In this document: positions 32,701 to 38,798 of the stretch, in pieces | Position numbering within the stretch: position 1 is the first letter of the stretch | Layout of the letters: every line of letters starts with the position of its first letter | Source: a virus | DNA length: 60,310 nt | Virus record (IMG/VR): IMGVR_UViG_3300032304_000756 | Coordinates: 1-60,310 of that record | Direction: 5' to 3' (one strand) | Translations under genes and position numbers: made by a program | The notes under the pieces: model-generated | Databases searched by the model: none | The model's input: only the letters and a program-made list of their open reading frames with translations | Told to the model about the DNA's origin: nothing

Positions 32701-34838
32701 CTGTATAATTCATAGTCAGTGCGCTTTTTATTATTGACAAATACCTTAACTTCTAAGTCGTCTATTAGACCGCTTTTTGCATATACATCGATAGGAAATA
32801 GATTTAATAAGTCAGCAGTAACATTGGTCTGTTTTACTACAGGTTGTTTTGTAGCAAACTCTGCTTTGACCCATCCATTAACTAAGTTGTAGTCTGACAA
32901 ACTATTGTTGACTTTTAGATAGCCCCTATCTAATACTCGTTCAATTAGTTCAATTTCGCCTTGATAGGTAAATGAATCTTTTTGTAGATTAAAGTCGAAT
33001 ACTATATCGCCAATGTTTCCAATATTTCTGTAGGCAATATTCTGACCTAAAATGTTATCGTAGGTATCGCCTGTCTGATAACTGAATATCTTCGTTCCGG
33101 TAAAAGAGGATCCTACAAATGCAGTCCTATCTCCAAAACTTGTTGCTGTGACATCGACTACGTCGAATAACGGTGCAATATTAACATTAGTTTTATCTTG
33201 GCTTTCTATCCATGCTCCGCCGGTATAATGGAACATTTTTCCTTTATAGTTGTCGCCGTCAGAAATTAAAACTGTTTCTCCGTCAAATGGCGTAGTATCT
33301 GCTTCCTCTAACAGTGTAATTCGTTTGACACCAAGATGAGAAATAAATCCTATTTTAAAAATTCTGCCGTTAACTGTGGAATCTGTATCTACAGCAAATA
33401 ATACTCGCATACCTTCTAGTAATAGTACGCCATCAACATTATAACCAATACTGCCTTCGACTGTAGAAAATGCATCTTTTGTGTACAAGTCGATTAAATC
33501 AACACTGCGTTTTGCTTGACGTCCGAAATTCCATAACTGTAGGTCAGGCTTAAATTCGATAATAGGACGTTTAGCTCTTGCCGACTGATCAATTTCTACT
33601 GGTTGATTATTATAGGTAGCACTTGCTTCAATTACCGAACGATGGAACCATCTATTATATCTACTCCAATGATTTCTGTCTCGACTGCTTCTGTTGATTG
33701 TAATATAGTCTTTTGAAGATGGATAGTTACTGTTGACATCAAACCCCTGTGTATCGAAGTTTTCTGCGTCAAATTCAATGTCGCTGTCTAACGCAAAGGA
33801 AGAAGGCGTTTGTAGATCATATTCTGCAACTAATCTAATTCTGTCGCCAACACCGTCAACATACCAGTTGTCAGTGGCATACTTGTCTGGAGTCACGTTA
33901 CCGATGAAGTACACTTTCATGCCGTTTGACAGTTCAGTTGACCCGTCAAGATTATACGTTTTCTTTCCTAATATTTCATTTTCAACATCGATAAATGTAT
34001 TTTCTTCGATATCATAAATTTTAAAAAATCCAGATGTATTGATATCATTTGCACTAACATAATATAAGATGTCCGGTGCATTGTCTGGAATTGTAAATGT
34101 GATAGTGCCCACTTCTACATAGGCGGTATCTTTGACAATACCAGTGGTGTAGATAAACGAATCTGCTAGATCTCTAACAGTCTTAAATGCAATAGCGTTA
34201 CCTGGACAGTTAACATCGAACTTATAAGTCTGACCTCTGTACAATTTTAAAGTAGGATTTCGTGTCAATCCGTCAGGACTAAACAAATAGGCAATGTTAT
34301 CAACATCACTTATTGTGGTAATAGTATATGTACTAATAATATTTCTAGACTGTCCCTTTACTGCTATTGCCTGTGGGCCTTTTGGTAGCCAGTAGTACTC
34401 TCTATAGTTTACAAATTTATCCCAGTCGATGTTAGGATTCCAACTGTAAAATTCTTGAGCATTAATTTTACTTTGATCAGCGGCAGAGGAATTAAAATAT
34501 ACTAGTTGATTGATATAGTCGTTATAGTCACTGAAAAATGTTACGTTTTCTAAACTGTCTCTAACAACGATTGCAGGTTCCAATTGATAGGCTGAACGTT
34601 CTGTAGATATTTCATCAACATAGTTATCTGTCGGGACATAGGCTTTGCTGTTCTTTCTTCCAATGTACGCATTAATTTTATCAACGGATCCAACAGAAAT
34701 TAACTGGTCAAGTGTGCCGTTTAAAAACTTCTGGTTAGTTGTGGTTCTAAAATATCTAGGTAAAAAATTGACCGCACTTCTGGTTGTGTCCGCGCCAATC
34801 GGTAGGCTCGGTTCTTTTTGGTCTTTAGAAAATGCCAT
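20739..34838 (-). CDS. giant virion baseplate/fibre protein, 4699 residues (gene 7 position)
   Basis: An uninterrupted 14.1-kb frame, predicted mass about 0.5 MDa. Its place directly after gp25 and gp6 matches T4 gene 7 (baseplate wedge, 1032 residues). The N-terminal about 1000 residues have typical marine T4-like features (NFLPRYFRTTTNQKFLNG, YYWLPKGPQAI near 151, CCVPPTPTKLGLYP near 969). Later modules: two CBM5/12-like units near 1439 and 1693 (WTAWKDYALGDTVKYKEFYY), an FG-GAP-like beta-propeller at about 2090-2400, three G-x-G-Y-x4-P strand repeats near 2894, 3259 and 3296, a long coiled coil at about 3535-3660, repeated VNG-x-DY-x-GD beta units from 3370 to 4150, and an IPT-like Ig unit near 4340. 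It is probably a wedge protein grown into a surface-exposed adhesin. That is inference. Confidence 0.8.
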   Translation of the reverse strand: MAFSKDQKEPSLPIGADTTRSAVNFLPRYFRTTTNQKFLNGTLDQLISVGSVDKINAYIGRKNSKAYVPTDNYVDEISTERSAYQLEPAIVVRDSLENVTFFSDYNDYINQLVYFNSSAADQSKINAQEFYSWNPNIDWDKFVNYREYYWLPKGPQAIAVKGQSRNIISTYTITTISDVDNIAYLFSPDGLTRNPTLKLYRGQTYKFDVNCPGNAIAFKTVRDLADSFIYTTGIVKDTAYVEVGTITFTIPDNAPDILYYVSANDINTSGFFKIYDIEENTFIDVENEILGKKTYNLDGSTELSNGMKVYFIGNVTPDKYATDNWYVDGVGDRIRLVAEYDLQTPSSFALDSDIEFDAENFDTQGFDVNSNYPSSKDYITINRSSRDRNHWSRYNRWFHRSVIEASATYNNQPVEIDQSARAKRPIIEFKPDLQLWNFGRQAKRSVDLIDLYTKDAFSTVEGSIGYNVDGVLLLEGMRVLFAVDTDSTVNGRIFKIGFISHLGVKRITLLEEADTTPFDGETVLISDGDNYKGKMFHYTGGAWIESQDKTNVNIAPLFDVVDVTATSFGDRTAFVGSSFTGTKIFSYQTGDTYDNILGQNIAYRNIGNIGDIVFDFNLQKDSFTYQGEIELIERVLDRGYLKVNNSLSDYNLVNGWVKAEFATKQPVVKQTNVTADLLNLFPIDVYAKSGLIDDLEVKVFVNNKKRTDYELYRQNSIAYIQFNVDLAVGDVVVLETMSSAAKLKNIGFYKFPSNLESNPQNLSLKDLTLGQISNHLKTISENFANFQGAVPGNSNLRDLGNISGYGTQIVQHSGPLSPIIYSFTNKNVNIIKSLRYARDEYSKFKRNLIRTATSYGYDGITRNHLDLVLKEVTRDKTVESPFYLSDMVPFGINFVYEQEIIDNSFTDYPLTFDFDLDKASSKAVLVYVNDELLLYGRDYTFINTSFIRISSEIQTGDILNIYQYEETAGCCVPPTPTKLGLYPLFEPKIFVDNTYRTPTKVIQGHDGSITVAFSGANESNEFRDELLLELETRIYNNIKIRYNPELFNLDTLISGYFRTADVSANELNLTLRQEFLNWTTLINEDYTKHTFFDRNEPFTYNYKSFADPQGNPLPGFWRGIYNYFYDTDRPHTHPWEMVGFSVKPTWWDTTYGPAPYTKDNLLLWNDLTEGLIRIPGQLATRNSLYARPDLLKYIPVDADGNLIDPLTVGLVADYVSVFTENEFTFGDQTPIETAWRRSSHYAFALITALTLLRPAKMFALGFDRIRQYRDDTGQIVYKLPTGNLRFNTANMVFPSTVKDSTRVFTSGLVNYLSDYGISKSFTILDNFKSDLKSLQIKISSKLAGFTTKEKFKLILDSRSPLNEGNVFIPQENYDIILNSSTPVTTIDYSGVLIEKTTSGFVVKGYNKFTPEFYYKKPLDTVSDPVIRVGGISETYIDWNSEKFYSKGQIVKTDQNYFRVTVAHTSATAFEPKYFAKLASLPIVGGREITLRRNFENEVSTLHYGAELRTVQEVVDLLLGYGKYLTDAGFTFEYFNPNLKTVTDWQTSAKEFAFWTTQNWADGSIITLSPAAEELIYKQEYAVVESIYDPFYEYSIFKQDGVELEPSFTNSIREKNNFSLRPKNTADGLYHATLNLVQKEHVLILDDVTVFNDIIYDQTQGYRQERIKVVGYKISGWTGDFSIPGFVYDRAIVTEWTAWKDYALGDTVKYKEFYYSARTNIPGTELFNDDDWYILADKPESKLIPNWDYRASQFEDFYDLDTDSFDVDQQKFAQHLIGYQKRQYLENIINDDVSQYKFYQGMIQEKGTQNSLSKLFDALNYANTDSLEFFEEWAIRLGQYGASGGFEEVEYILNEEKFLINPQPIELVTSVPFGVNDFVYRITADQVYLKPDDYTHEPFPVLASQKEYIRTAGYVNYEDVDYVISSKDDFATYNIKDLVEGTYFWLGFDNSSWNVYRFTIFAKSIKQVEEVTNFRFILTTKLPVDIVVGSYIGINNTITSLEGIKKVIAVGLNWFEIAMPADLDTAAIAEINQALNINLFKFTPQRLSSIDDLNSLPVSAKKNNEIVWTDGIDNAWSVWKFTKTYSSTKITSEENYFGKVLAVDGTETVLAATSTNAVLFYSRPTPSFGWAFQDSIFPLSTETFTDTNGSFGDSLCFNANGTYLFIGAPRYGITSTPGPLPTDPPVITEVDIGYVAQYTKNIYGSYEFTRVIQSSTPTEFQYFGQKLQVNGNVLYIVSKGGLSIDGSTIIPASLSAYNLTTNTFLATLTLPVGIDITDIDVASNNTITISKNDESVLVTRLSGTTFVSVQEINISDFISVEILETGSNFGTSVAITNDANFIAVGVPGYSNVASNQGAVAIFKLNSSTYVANDIITSPLNQDSEKFGYRVRFNLDNDKLVIYSYGGSQTIETFIDDGNTTFDLNVTKFVEEQEFTGSIRIYEKYDTKFLIGDELEPTAVSGINYGDAVIVARNVYVNDQTSTAGAFYEFTGSNKSWTKFREPEPSVNLSKIKSLFLYNTRTNDVVANLDFIDPVTGKILGIAEQELSFKTYYDPAIYTIGVENVVVDLLMGWTKPHIGKLWWDLSTIKFANPLQGSIVYKANTWNNVYNDASVDIYEWVESEYTPSEWDSLADTETGLALGISGTSKYGDLVYSTKQSYDSISKTFTNTYYFWVKNKTTVPNVTFRKTSANDVAKLIANPKGQGIQYATLLGKNQFALVNCKGLITGKDVALNVRYWIVNNTENNIHAHYQLLAEGNTNKKLNKYVEQKWFDSLIGYDINGSEVPDTRLPAKLKYGILNKPRQGMFINRLEALKQFIERVNSVLISRAIIDDFNFTDLNSKEEPPTELSGKFDIAIDSQSQIRFVGSTGFIQATVIPVVEAGKIVRVVVTTPGRGYKIAPEITITGNGNGAKLTARINSIGEVTSVTVDNSGRDYLDSTILYVRPFTILVNNDETAANKWSMYIWDSAIGNWFRSKTQIYDVTKHWSYADWYANGYSAFTKVDHQVDFSYEMSFIDIAVGDLVKIKNEKSGGWLLLERINTLVTDNVSLNYNTVGRQNGTIQFNSNLYNFTNSNIGFDSFTYDGDVYDDEPKEELRIILDVIKNNLLIDDLEIEYNKLFFASLRYVFSEQTFVDWAFKTSFIKSQHNLGELRQKVNYKNDNLSSYEEYINEVKPYRSKIREFISNYTANDNTYTGTTDFDLPARYDSEEGKIVPFTVKVANSAVAYTSSAILNAPYSDWLDNLGYRVVEIIVTDGGSGYQASPAVEIVGTSRVKATAKAYISQGSVTKIIVEIKGEGYLTTPTVVISGSVNATGTPAMATAVLGEGLARTNTIGVKFDRIIPEYQISAITMTQTFDGTGSRTRFELNWPLDIRTNKTAVTVSNEELLTSDFVVYNKKDTSLGYTRYVGVLELTSAAEIGAANVIVSYTKDIRLLTAADRIQYYYAPGIGQIGKDLGQLMQGVDYGGVEVTGLGFEISSGWDGLPWFTAGWDDFDEDYTDFLVVSDGTTRSYTLSYIPADGEQINIYINGVRIDDVNYDEYTAAETAYNTAVSQLATFTAEELILQADKDAKQEIVGTLTQELIDTQAVIADLEAQLLITPPSDPLYFSLQATLAANQLQETQLIADLVIAQDNLDDAQTLLTAKENQVSSKTLDVAAKLATLNAAPDIVNADAQMQTFVGDGSTVEPIIIPAYVDVNSGDTIIFRKSTSDGSFRPNQQYLDSEITGGDFTYSTARGIRAEDITLDGDNFVTATTSHAPEEVVTGQVVDSVAITVYHTVEDGTPIIVTRHYITTEPENEFLIGQRPNSTQAAFVKLNGLIKEQDVDYTLNYALQKIVFPTNLPVGSEVVVTSMSKNGTSVLDSDAFTGDGVSDEFVTVARWSGDYSALVTVNGVPATVTTFVTDNTYSEIGNIGIRFDTPPANTAIIDYTIISSALNTVSRVTTETVVYDGTSQIYSLDNTPGNLNPFDNNVLVEYAGKILRPADTIYFDVVGTVRTYSVSTVDYAINTIDTNKVKVYLNGVELGISRQFTWKSSGNQLTIKRGVAKVGDKVALVILENAEYSIEEDSTGVQLRLFDSYSANEKFTVTTFTNHDILDIERNNDYVTTASTVTVGTTDYYRLNQLLAGRIQLRNSALGAQYIWIALNGELLTPEIDYILEDNLTYVQIDKNKKLLTTDVVDVIVFSSNVTTGRPFGYRIFKDMLNRTFYKRLDAAATGILAQPLNYYDTGIVLEDASGLVEPLRSQNQAGIVFIDRERIEYLEKDGNTLRFLRRGTLGTGVPETHLAGTAVLDASTNQSIPYKDETETVVLVAGGYTQASEIYNNSFGMSVSSVKYNFNNTTAFPLGGQVVTVKGTGFTDKVEVIVGDPTVLTTFVATEINSANEIIVSSIDRLFVGKEIVFSGAVFGGIDSQLSYYILTVGQDTVTDEYYITVSETKGGSPAALSVSTGEMIGSHMKAKCNTTYVSSTTLTFISQAEVVGAYDLVILNPSFSVGPVTVAQTSYVQPAAIRYVQILLPFSPIVNTATTRNPAETGPWYKETAEISVANIQVGRGYKVNTVGTTDYMSIGASSNTIGTEFIATAIGSGTGTVLDYTSIPLEYWEGLDIEVFVAGQRLRKTPTAVWDESIGPDSPSGDKQLQAEFAVNKNVGAYVRLTEPPKNGAKVIVQKKVGQAWVAQGQSLVDSQSDQAKFVRAKTANLPR

Positions 34839-34848
34839 TTACTGTCCT

Positions 34849-37800
34849 TTAATTGCTAACAATGCCGTTTGCAGAAGTAGTACTAGATGTTAGCACTACT
34901 CCGGTTGTGTTTAATCTTGCCGCAGTGATTTCTGAAATAATTTCAATATTATCTACAGATACAGAACTGGCAAATATTTCATCAGGGTTTGCTTTAATTT
35001 CATACAAACTGCCAAATGCTAAATTTTGATTCTTTGGAACTAATACTATATTTGCAATACGCGGAGACATTCTGTTCATAATATATGTTGCTAGTTCTCC
35101 AAAATAAAATGTATCGCCGAAATCCCAGTTGTCGATTGAAAAGAATTCTTTGACTGCTGTTACTACACCAGTTTTAATATCGTTATCGCTGACAACCAAT
35201 GAACTGTTCTTGACTACTTTAAATGTTGCTTGTAGACTTATGTCTGCTTTAGATCCAAATAAATTTTTATACTTTACTGGATGGTATATTACTTCGTCGC
35301 TGATTGCTTTAATTTTTCCTAGTTCAGTACCAAAGTTAATGAACAATGAATCACTGCTTGGAGGCAACGGCTTGGTTGCTAGGTCGCCATTTAACCATAG
35401 ACGATACTGTGTATCATATGATTTAGTTAACATAAAGATATCGATAATGTTTGTGGCGGCTGGGTCTATTCTTGCACTTTCGTCTGCGGCATGAACATAT
35501 TGAAATTTTAATAAGTCTCGGCCAACAAAGGCACGGTATTCTGTAGTAATAACAAAACTCACACTGTCTTTGTAGAATACTTTAACTACATTTTCGTCCA
35601 TGATGTATATTAATTGCTGATTACTTAATAAATTAGAATCAACCACACTCTGCGATGTAAAAATTTTAATTAAGTCGTTTTCATTTTTAATATAATAGTA
35701 ATCAGTTATACCGTCTATGCTAACACGGCTTTTTTGAAAAATAAATTTCTCTGCTGGATTAGTATCTGGTGCAACAATGACGTCAAAAATTTCAGGATTA
35801 TCAACTACTCCGTCTTCGTCATTATCGTAAAAACTAATTGATATTTTTTTAGAATCGATATATCCGTCCGAGCCCTTGTACTCGTCGACAATTTCCCAAT
35901 TAATATCTAAGTTAATAGGTGTGGTTGCATCGGGAGATGTATTAATGCCTAGAACAGAAATTTTATCTCTTACAATCTTTCCTGTACTGGTATCATACAC
36001 TTTATCTGAGCTGTCGTAAAAGAATCTAATTTCTTTTTCGCTTTCAAACACATATCTTGTACCACGACTGGTAACTGTGTATGTTTCGCCATTGGTTTCA
36101 AATAGCACGATCCAACTTGCATCTAGTTGCTGATTACTAACATCGCCTGCTTTACCTAAACTGAAATCATTTTTCTTATCAACGTTTGTATCTGTGACAA
36201 TCTTCCATGTGGTAAGATTGGCATCGTATCGTAGACCAAATTCTTTATTGGCAAATATTAAATCTACCATCCTAGTAATAACACTGGGTTCTAGTCCAGT
36301 TACAAACTTTGGAAGAATAGAATCTGCATAAGATGTTGAATCTACCACATCGTTGAGTATTACTGGTCCTGTTCCGTTTGCTAATTGTCCTGTGTTTGAT
36401 GCAGTGCCGTCAGATATAACATTAATCACTTTACTCCAAATATAATACTTTGAATTTGCATCTGCTAGTGCAGAATCTATGACAGTGTTATCAGCATCAA
36501 AAACTTTTCCGACTGGTGGAATAAATTTTACAAGCGCACCCGGTATTAGATAACGTAGGTTTGAACTGGTAAACGATCCTAATTTTTTTGTAGCGGCATT
36601 ATCAATGTCGCCGATATATCCTGTGGACAAATTAACTGCACTGGTTTTTTGATAAAATGCAGTGAAGTTAGGAGCCAGGGCGATTGTAGGATATTTGTCA
36701 AGATAAAAGTCAATAGTTCTTCTTAGTCCAATAATTGGCTCTATCTGATTTAACACAACATTTTCAATGTCAGAACGTGTGCTTACGCTAAATGTAAAAA
36801 TATCTACAATGGGTTCTTTATAGATTATGCCATCAGTACCAAACAAGTTAGTGGTACTGTATTTTCCTGTGCTATCTTTTAAATCGAAATAACGGCTAAT
36901 ACCGCTACTTACTCTGTTAACTGCTTTAATTTTAATAACTTCTTGATTAACACTTAATGGAAGAATATTATAATCTTCGCCTGTGATCATCCTACTCTGA
37001 GTATAATATGTTGCAGGAGCATTATTTTTGATCTCGTCAGATGTTTCTGCTACCGCCGCATTAGTAACTGTGTATTTTAATCCCAATGCAACTGTAACTA
37101 TTTCTTTTTTGCCAGCGCGACTAATATAGGGAATATCAATAGTTACGTTCTTGATATCTGCTGGATTTATTGAATATGATAATCCGTTACCGGTTCTGTA
37201 GTATATTTTAAAGTTGCCCTGTGGCAAATTTCCAAAGGTACCGTCGGCAAAAATTAATCGAATACGATCCAATGAACGGGTAAGCACAGAGTATATGTCT
37301 CTAATGTTCTTGGATAAACTATTGTAGATAATATTATTACCTTCAACAGAATCTACTTTAGTCCACAGTGTAGATTCAAATCCAATACTGTCAAGTCCGT
37401 ATAGCCACACATCTGAATTGTTGACGTTTGGACTGTCAATATCTAATGTTTCGCTGGTACTTGGTCGTGCAATACTAAATGTACTTTCTTGTAAAGTGCC
37501 TTGGCGGAAATGCACAAAAAATCCAGTATTGCTACTAGGAGGGCCACCGCCGTCATCACGATATAAAAATGCTAGACTGTTACTTGGAAACGGTGGTTCT
37601 TCATAGATAGCATTTGCACCTGAAAATGTTGTCGATACTACTTCAAAGTCAATGTTACGACCATCAATATTTTTACTAAATCCGTAAATAGGCACTTCGG
37701 TGTTAGAAGCATTAAATCTATATTGTTCGCAAGGGACGCCGCTGATAGTTGCACTGTCAGTAGGCTTGCCGTATTGCTGTGTTTCTGGAAGTGAAGCATT

Positions 37801-38280
37801 GATAACTTTAATAAACTGTTCATACCAGTTGCTGTTGGCACTGTCATTCCATACGATAGTTTGATTTGATAAATCTCTGCCGTTACTGTCAACCACAGAT
37901 TCTGTTGTAGATATAGAGGTAAATTTTAAAAGTCCGTTAGCAGGCTGTGTTCTTTTAGGGTTGTAGGATAGTAAACGTGCTAGACGTAGCACACTTTCAC
38001 GACGTTCTGCTAGTTCTAAAAAGTTATCGCGGGCATTTAAATCAAATCTAAATGCTAGGTTTTGTCCCAAGAATGCAATAAGGTCGATAAGAGCCAAGTA
38101 CTCGCTTGACTCAATATAATCGTTAAAATCTTCTGGATAATTTTCACGTAGATACGTGATCATAGTACGACGCAGATTATCAAAGTCGTACGATTTAAAG
38201 TCTGCGTTTTTAAAGCTCTGGTAAACTCGTTTCCAGTCTTCTGCCGCTATTAATTTATTTTGTCTATCTACACTTGCCAT
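34849..38280 (-). CDS. gp6: baseplate wedge protein gp6
   Basis: 1143 residues, larger than T4 gp6 (660). The N-terminus AAEDWKRVYQSFKNADFKSYDFDNLRRTMI with YLRENYPEDFNDYIESSEYLALIDLIAFLGQNL is the characteristic gp6 start, which in T4 forms the ring dimers around the hub. The region with GEDYNILPLSVNQEVIKIKAVNR (about 430-450) resembles the J-like baseplate core. The extra length lies in the middle and C-terminal beta domains. It is separated from gp25 by a late box and from the giant gene by only 10 nt. Confidence 0.9.
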   Translation of the reverse strand: MASVDRQNKLIAAEDWKRVYQSFKNADFKSYDFDNLRRTMITYLRENYPEDFNDYIESSEYLALIDLIAFLGQNLAFRFDLNARDNFLELAERRESVLRLARLLSYNPKRTQPANGLLKFTSISTTESVVDSNGRDLSNQTIVWNDSANSNWYEQFIKVINASLPETQQYGKPTDSATISGVPCEQYRFNASNTEVPIYGFSKNIDGRNIDFEVVSTTFSGANAIYEEPPFPSNSLAFLYRDDGGGPPSSNTGFFVHFRQGTLQESTFSIARPSTSETLDIDSPNVNNSDVWLYGLDSIGFESTLWTKVDSVEGNNIIYNSLSKNIRDIYSVLTRSLDRIRLIFADGTFGNLPQGNFKIYYRTGNGLSYSINPADIKNVTIDIPYISRAGKKEIVTVALGLKYTVTNAAVAETSDEIKNNAPATYYTQSRMITGEDYNILPLSVNQEVIKIKAVNRVSSGISRYFDLKDSTGKYSTTNLFGTDGIIYKEPIVDIFTFSVSTRSDIENVVLNQIEPIIGLRRTIDFYLDKYPTIALAPNFTAFYQKTSAVNLSTGYIGDIDNAATKKLGSFTSSNLRYLIPGALVKFIPPVGKVFDADNTVIDSALADANSKYYIWSKVINVISDGTASNTGQLANGTGPVILNDVVDSTSYADSILPKFVTGLEPSVITRMVDLIFANKEFGLRYDANLTTWKIVTDTNVDKKNDFSLGKAGDVSNQQLDASWIVLFETNGETYTVTSRGTRYVFESEKEIRFFYDSSDKVYDTSTGKIVRDKISVLGINTSPDATTPINLDINWEIVDEYKGSDGYIDSKKISISFYDNDEDGVVDNPEIFDVIVAPDTNPAEKFIFQKSRVSIDGITDYYYIKNENDLIKIFTSQSVVDSNLLSNQQLIYIMDENVVKVFYKDSVSFVITTEYRAFVGRDLLKFQYVHAADESARIDPAATNIIDIFMLTKSYDTQYRLWLNGDLATKPLPPSSDSLFINFGTELGKIKAISDEVIYHPVKYKNLFGSKADISLQATFKVVKNSSLVVSDNDIKTGVVTAVKEFFSIDNWDFGDTFYFGELATYIMNRMSPRIANIVLVPKNQNLAFGSLYEIKANPDEIFASSVSVDNIEIISEITAARLNTTGVVLTSSTTSANGIVSN

Positions 38281-38298
38281 AATTAGCCCTCGATATTA

Positions 38299-38306
38299 TA
38301 TTTATC
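38299..38306 (-). promoter_or_regulatory. late promoter box GATAAATA before gp6
   Basis: Minus-strand GATAAATA followed by TAATATCG, 18 nt before the gp6 start. It fits the late-box set. Confidence 0.6.
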
Positions 38307-38329
38307 AAGTCTAAAAAGTGGGTAGATAA

Positions 38330-38773
38330 TTAACTGAGGATATTGTTGTTTTCATCAAATCTGAAACGCAGTTGTTCAGAAATGTTGTATGGAAGATATA
38401 TTAAATCACACTCTATTTGGATTCCGCTTTCGTATTCGCTGACTATTAAACTATCTACTGTTACCCTGGGGTCGTAATTCATTATTTCTGTAACGTTTTC
38501 AGCAATAATATCCTTTAGTTCTTCTGTCAATGGATCGAACAGTAGGTCCCAAATAATGCACCCAAACTCTGGATTTTCTAGTTTTTCGCCTTGACGAATA
38601 TGCAGGTGATTCACAATATCTTGTTTGATTAGACTTAGGTCGTACAGCGTATAACTGCCCGACGGAGTAGAAATTGTGCTTAATCCTCGGTATGCTCGAC
38701 CGGTTGGAGTAGGATCGGATATACCGTTCTGTGGAATAACGCTTCTACCTGAAATTGAGTTATAAGTTGCCAT
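38330..38773 (-). CDS. gp25: baseplate wedge protein gp25
   Basis: 147 residues, matching T4 gp25 (132). The GPW/gp25 family pattern is present: LIKQDIVNHLHIRQGEKLENPEFGCIIWDLLFDP, with the EFGC turn and the following helix PLTEELKDIIAENVTEIM. In T4 it joins gp6 and gp53 in the wedge core and has a lysozyme-like fold without activity. Two late-type boxes lie just upstream. Confidence 0.93.
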   Translation of the reverse strand: MATYNSISGRSVIPQNGISDPTPTGRAYRGLSTISTPSGSYTLYDLSLIKQDIVNHLHIRQGEKLENPEFGCIIWDLLFDPLTEELKDIIAENVTEIMNYDPRVTVDSLIVSEYESGIQIECDLIYLPYNISEQLRFRFDENNNILS

Positions 38774-38780
38774 AGTTTAA

Positions 38781-38796
38781 TATTTATTGTTTATCG
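38781..38796 (-). promoter_or_regulatory. possible late promoter region before gp25
   Basis: Minus strand reads GATAAACAATAAATA: AATAAATA lies only 7 nt from the ATG, which is too near for a leader with a ribosome site, while GATAAACA lies 15 nt away. One of them may be used. Less certain than the other late boxes. Confidence 0.35.
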
Positions 38797-38798
38797 TT

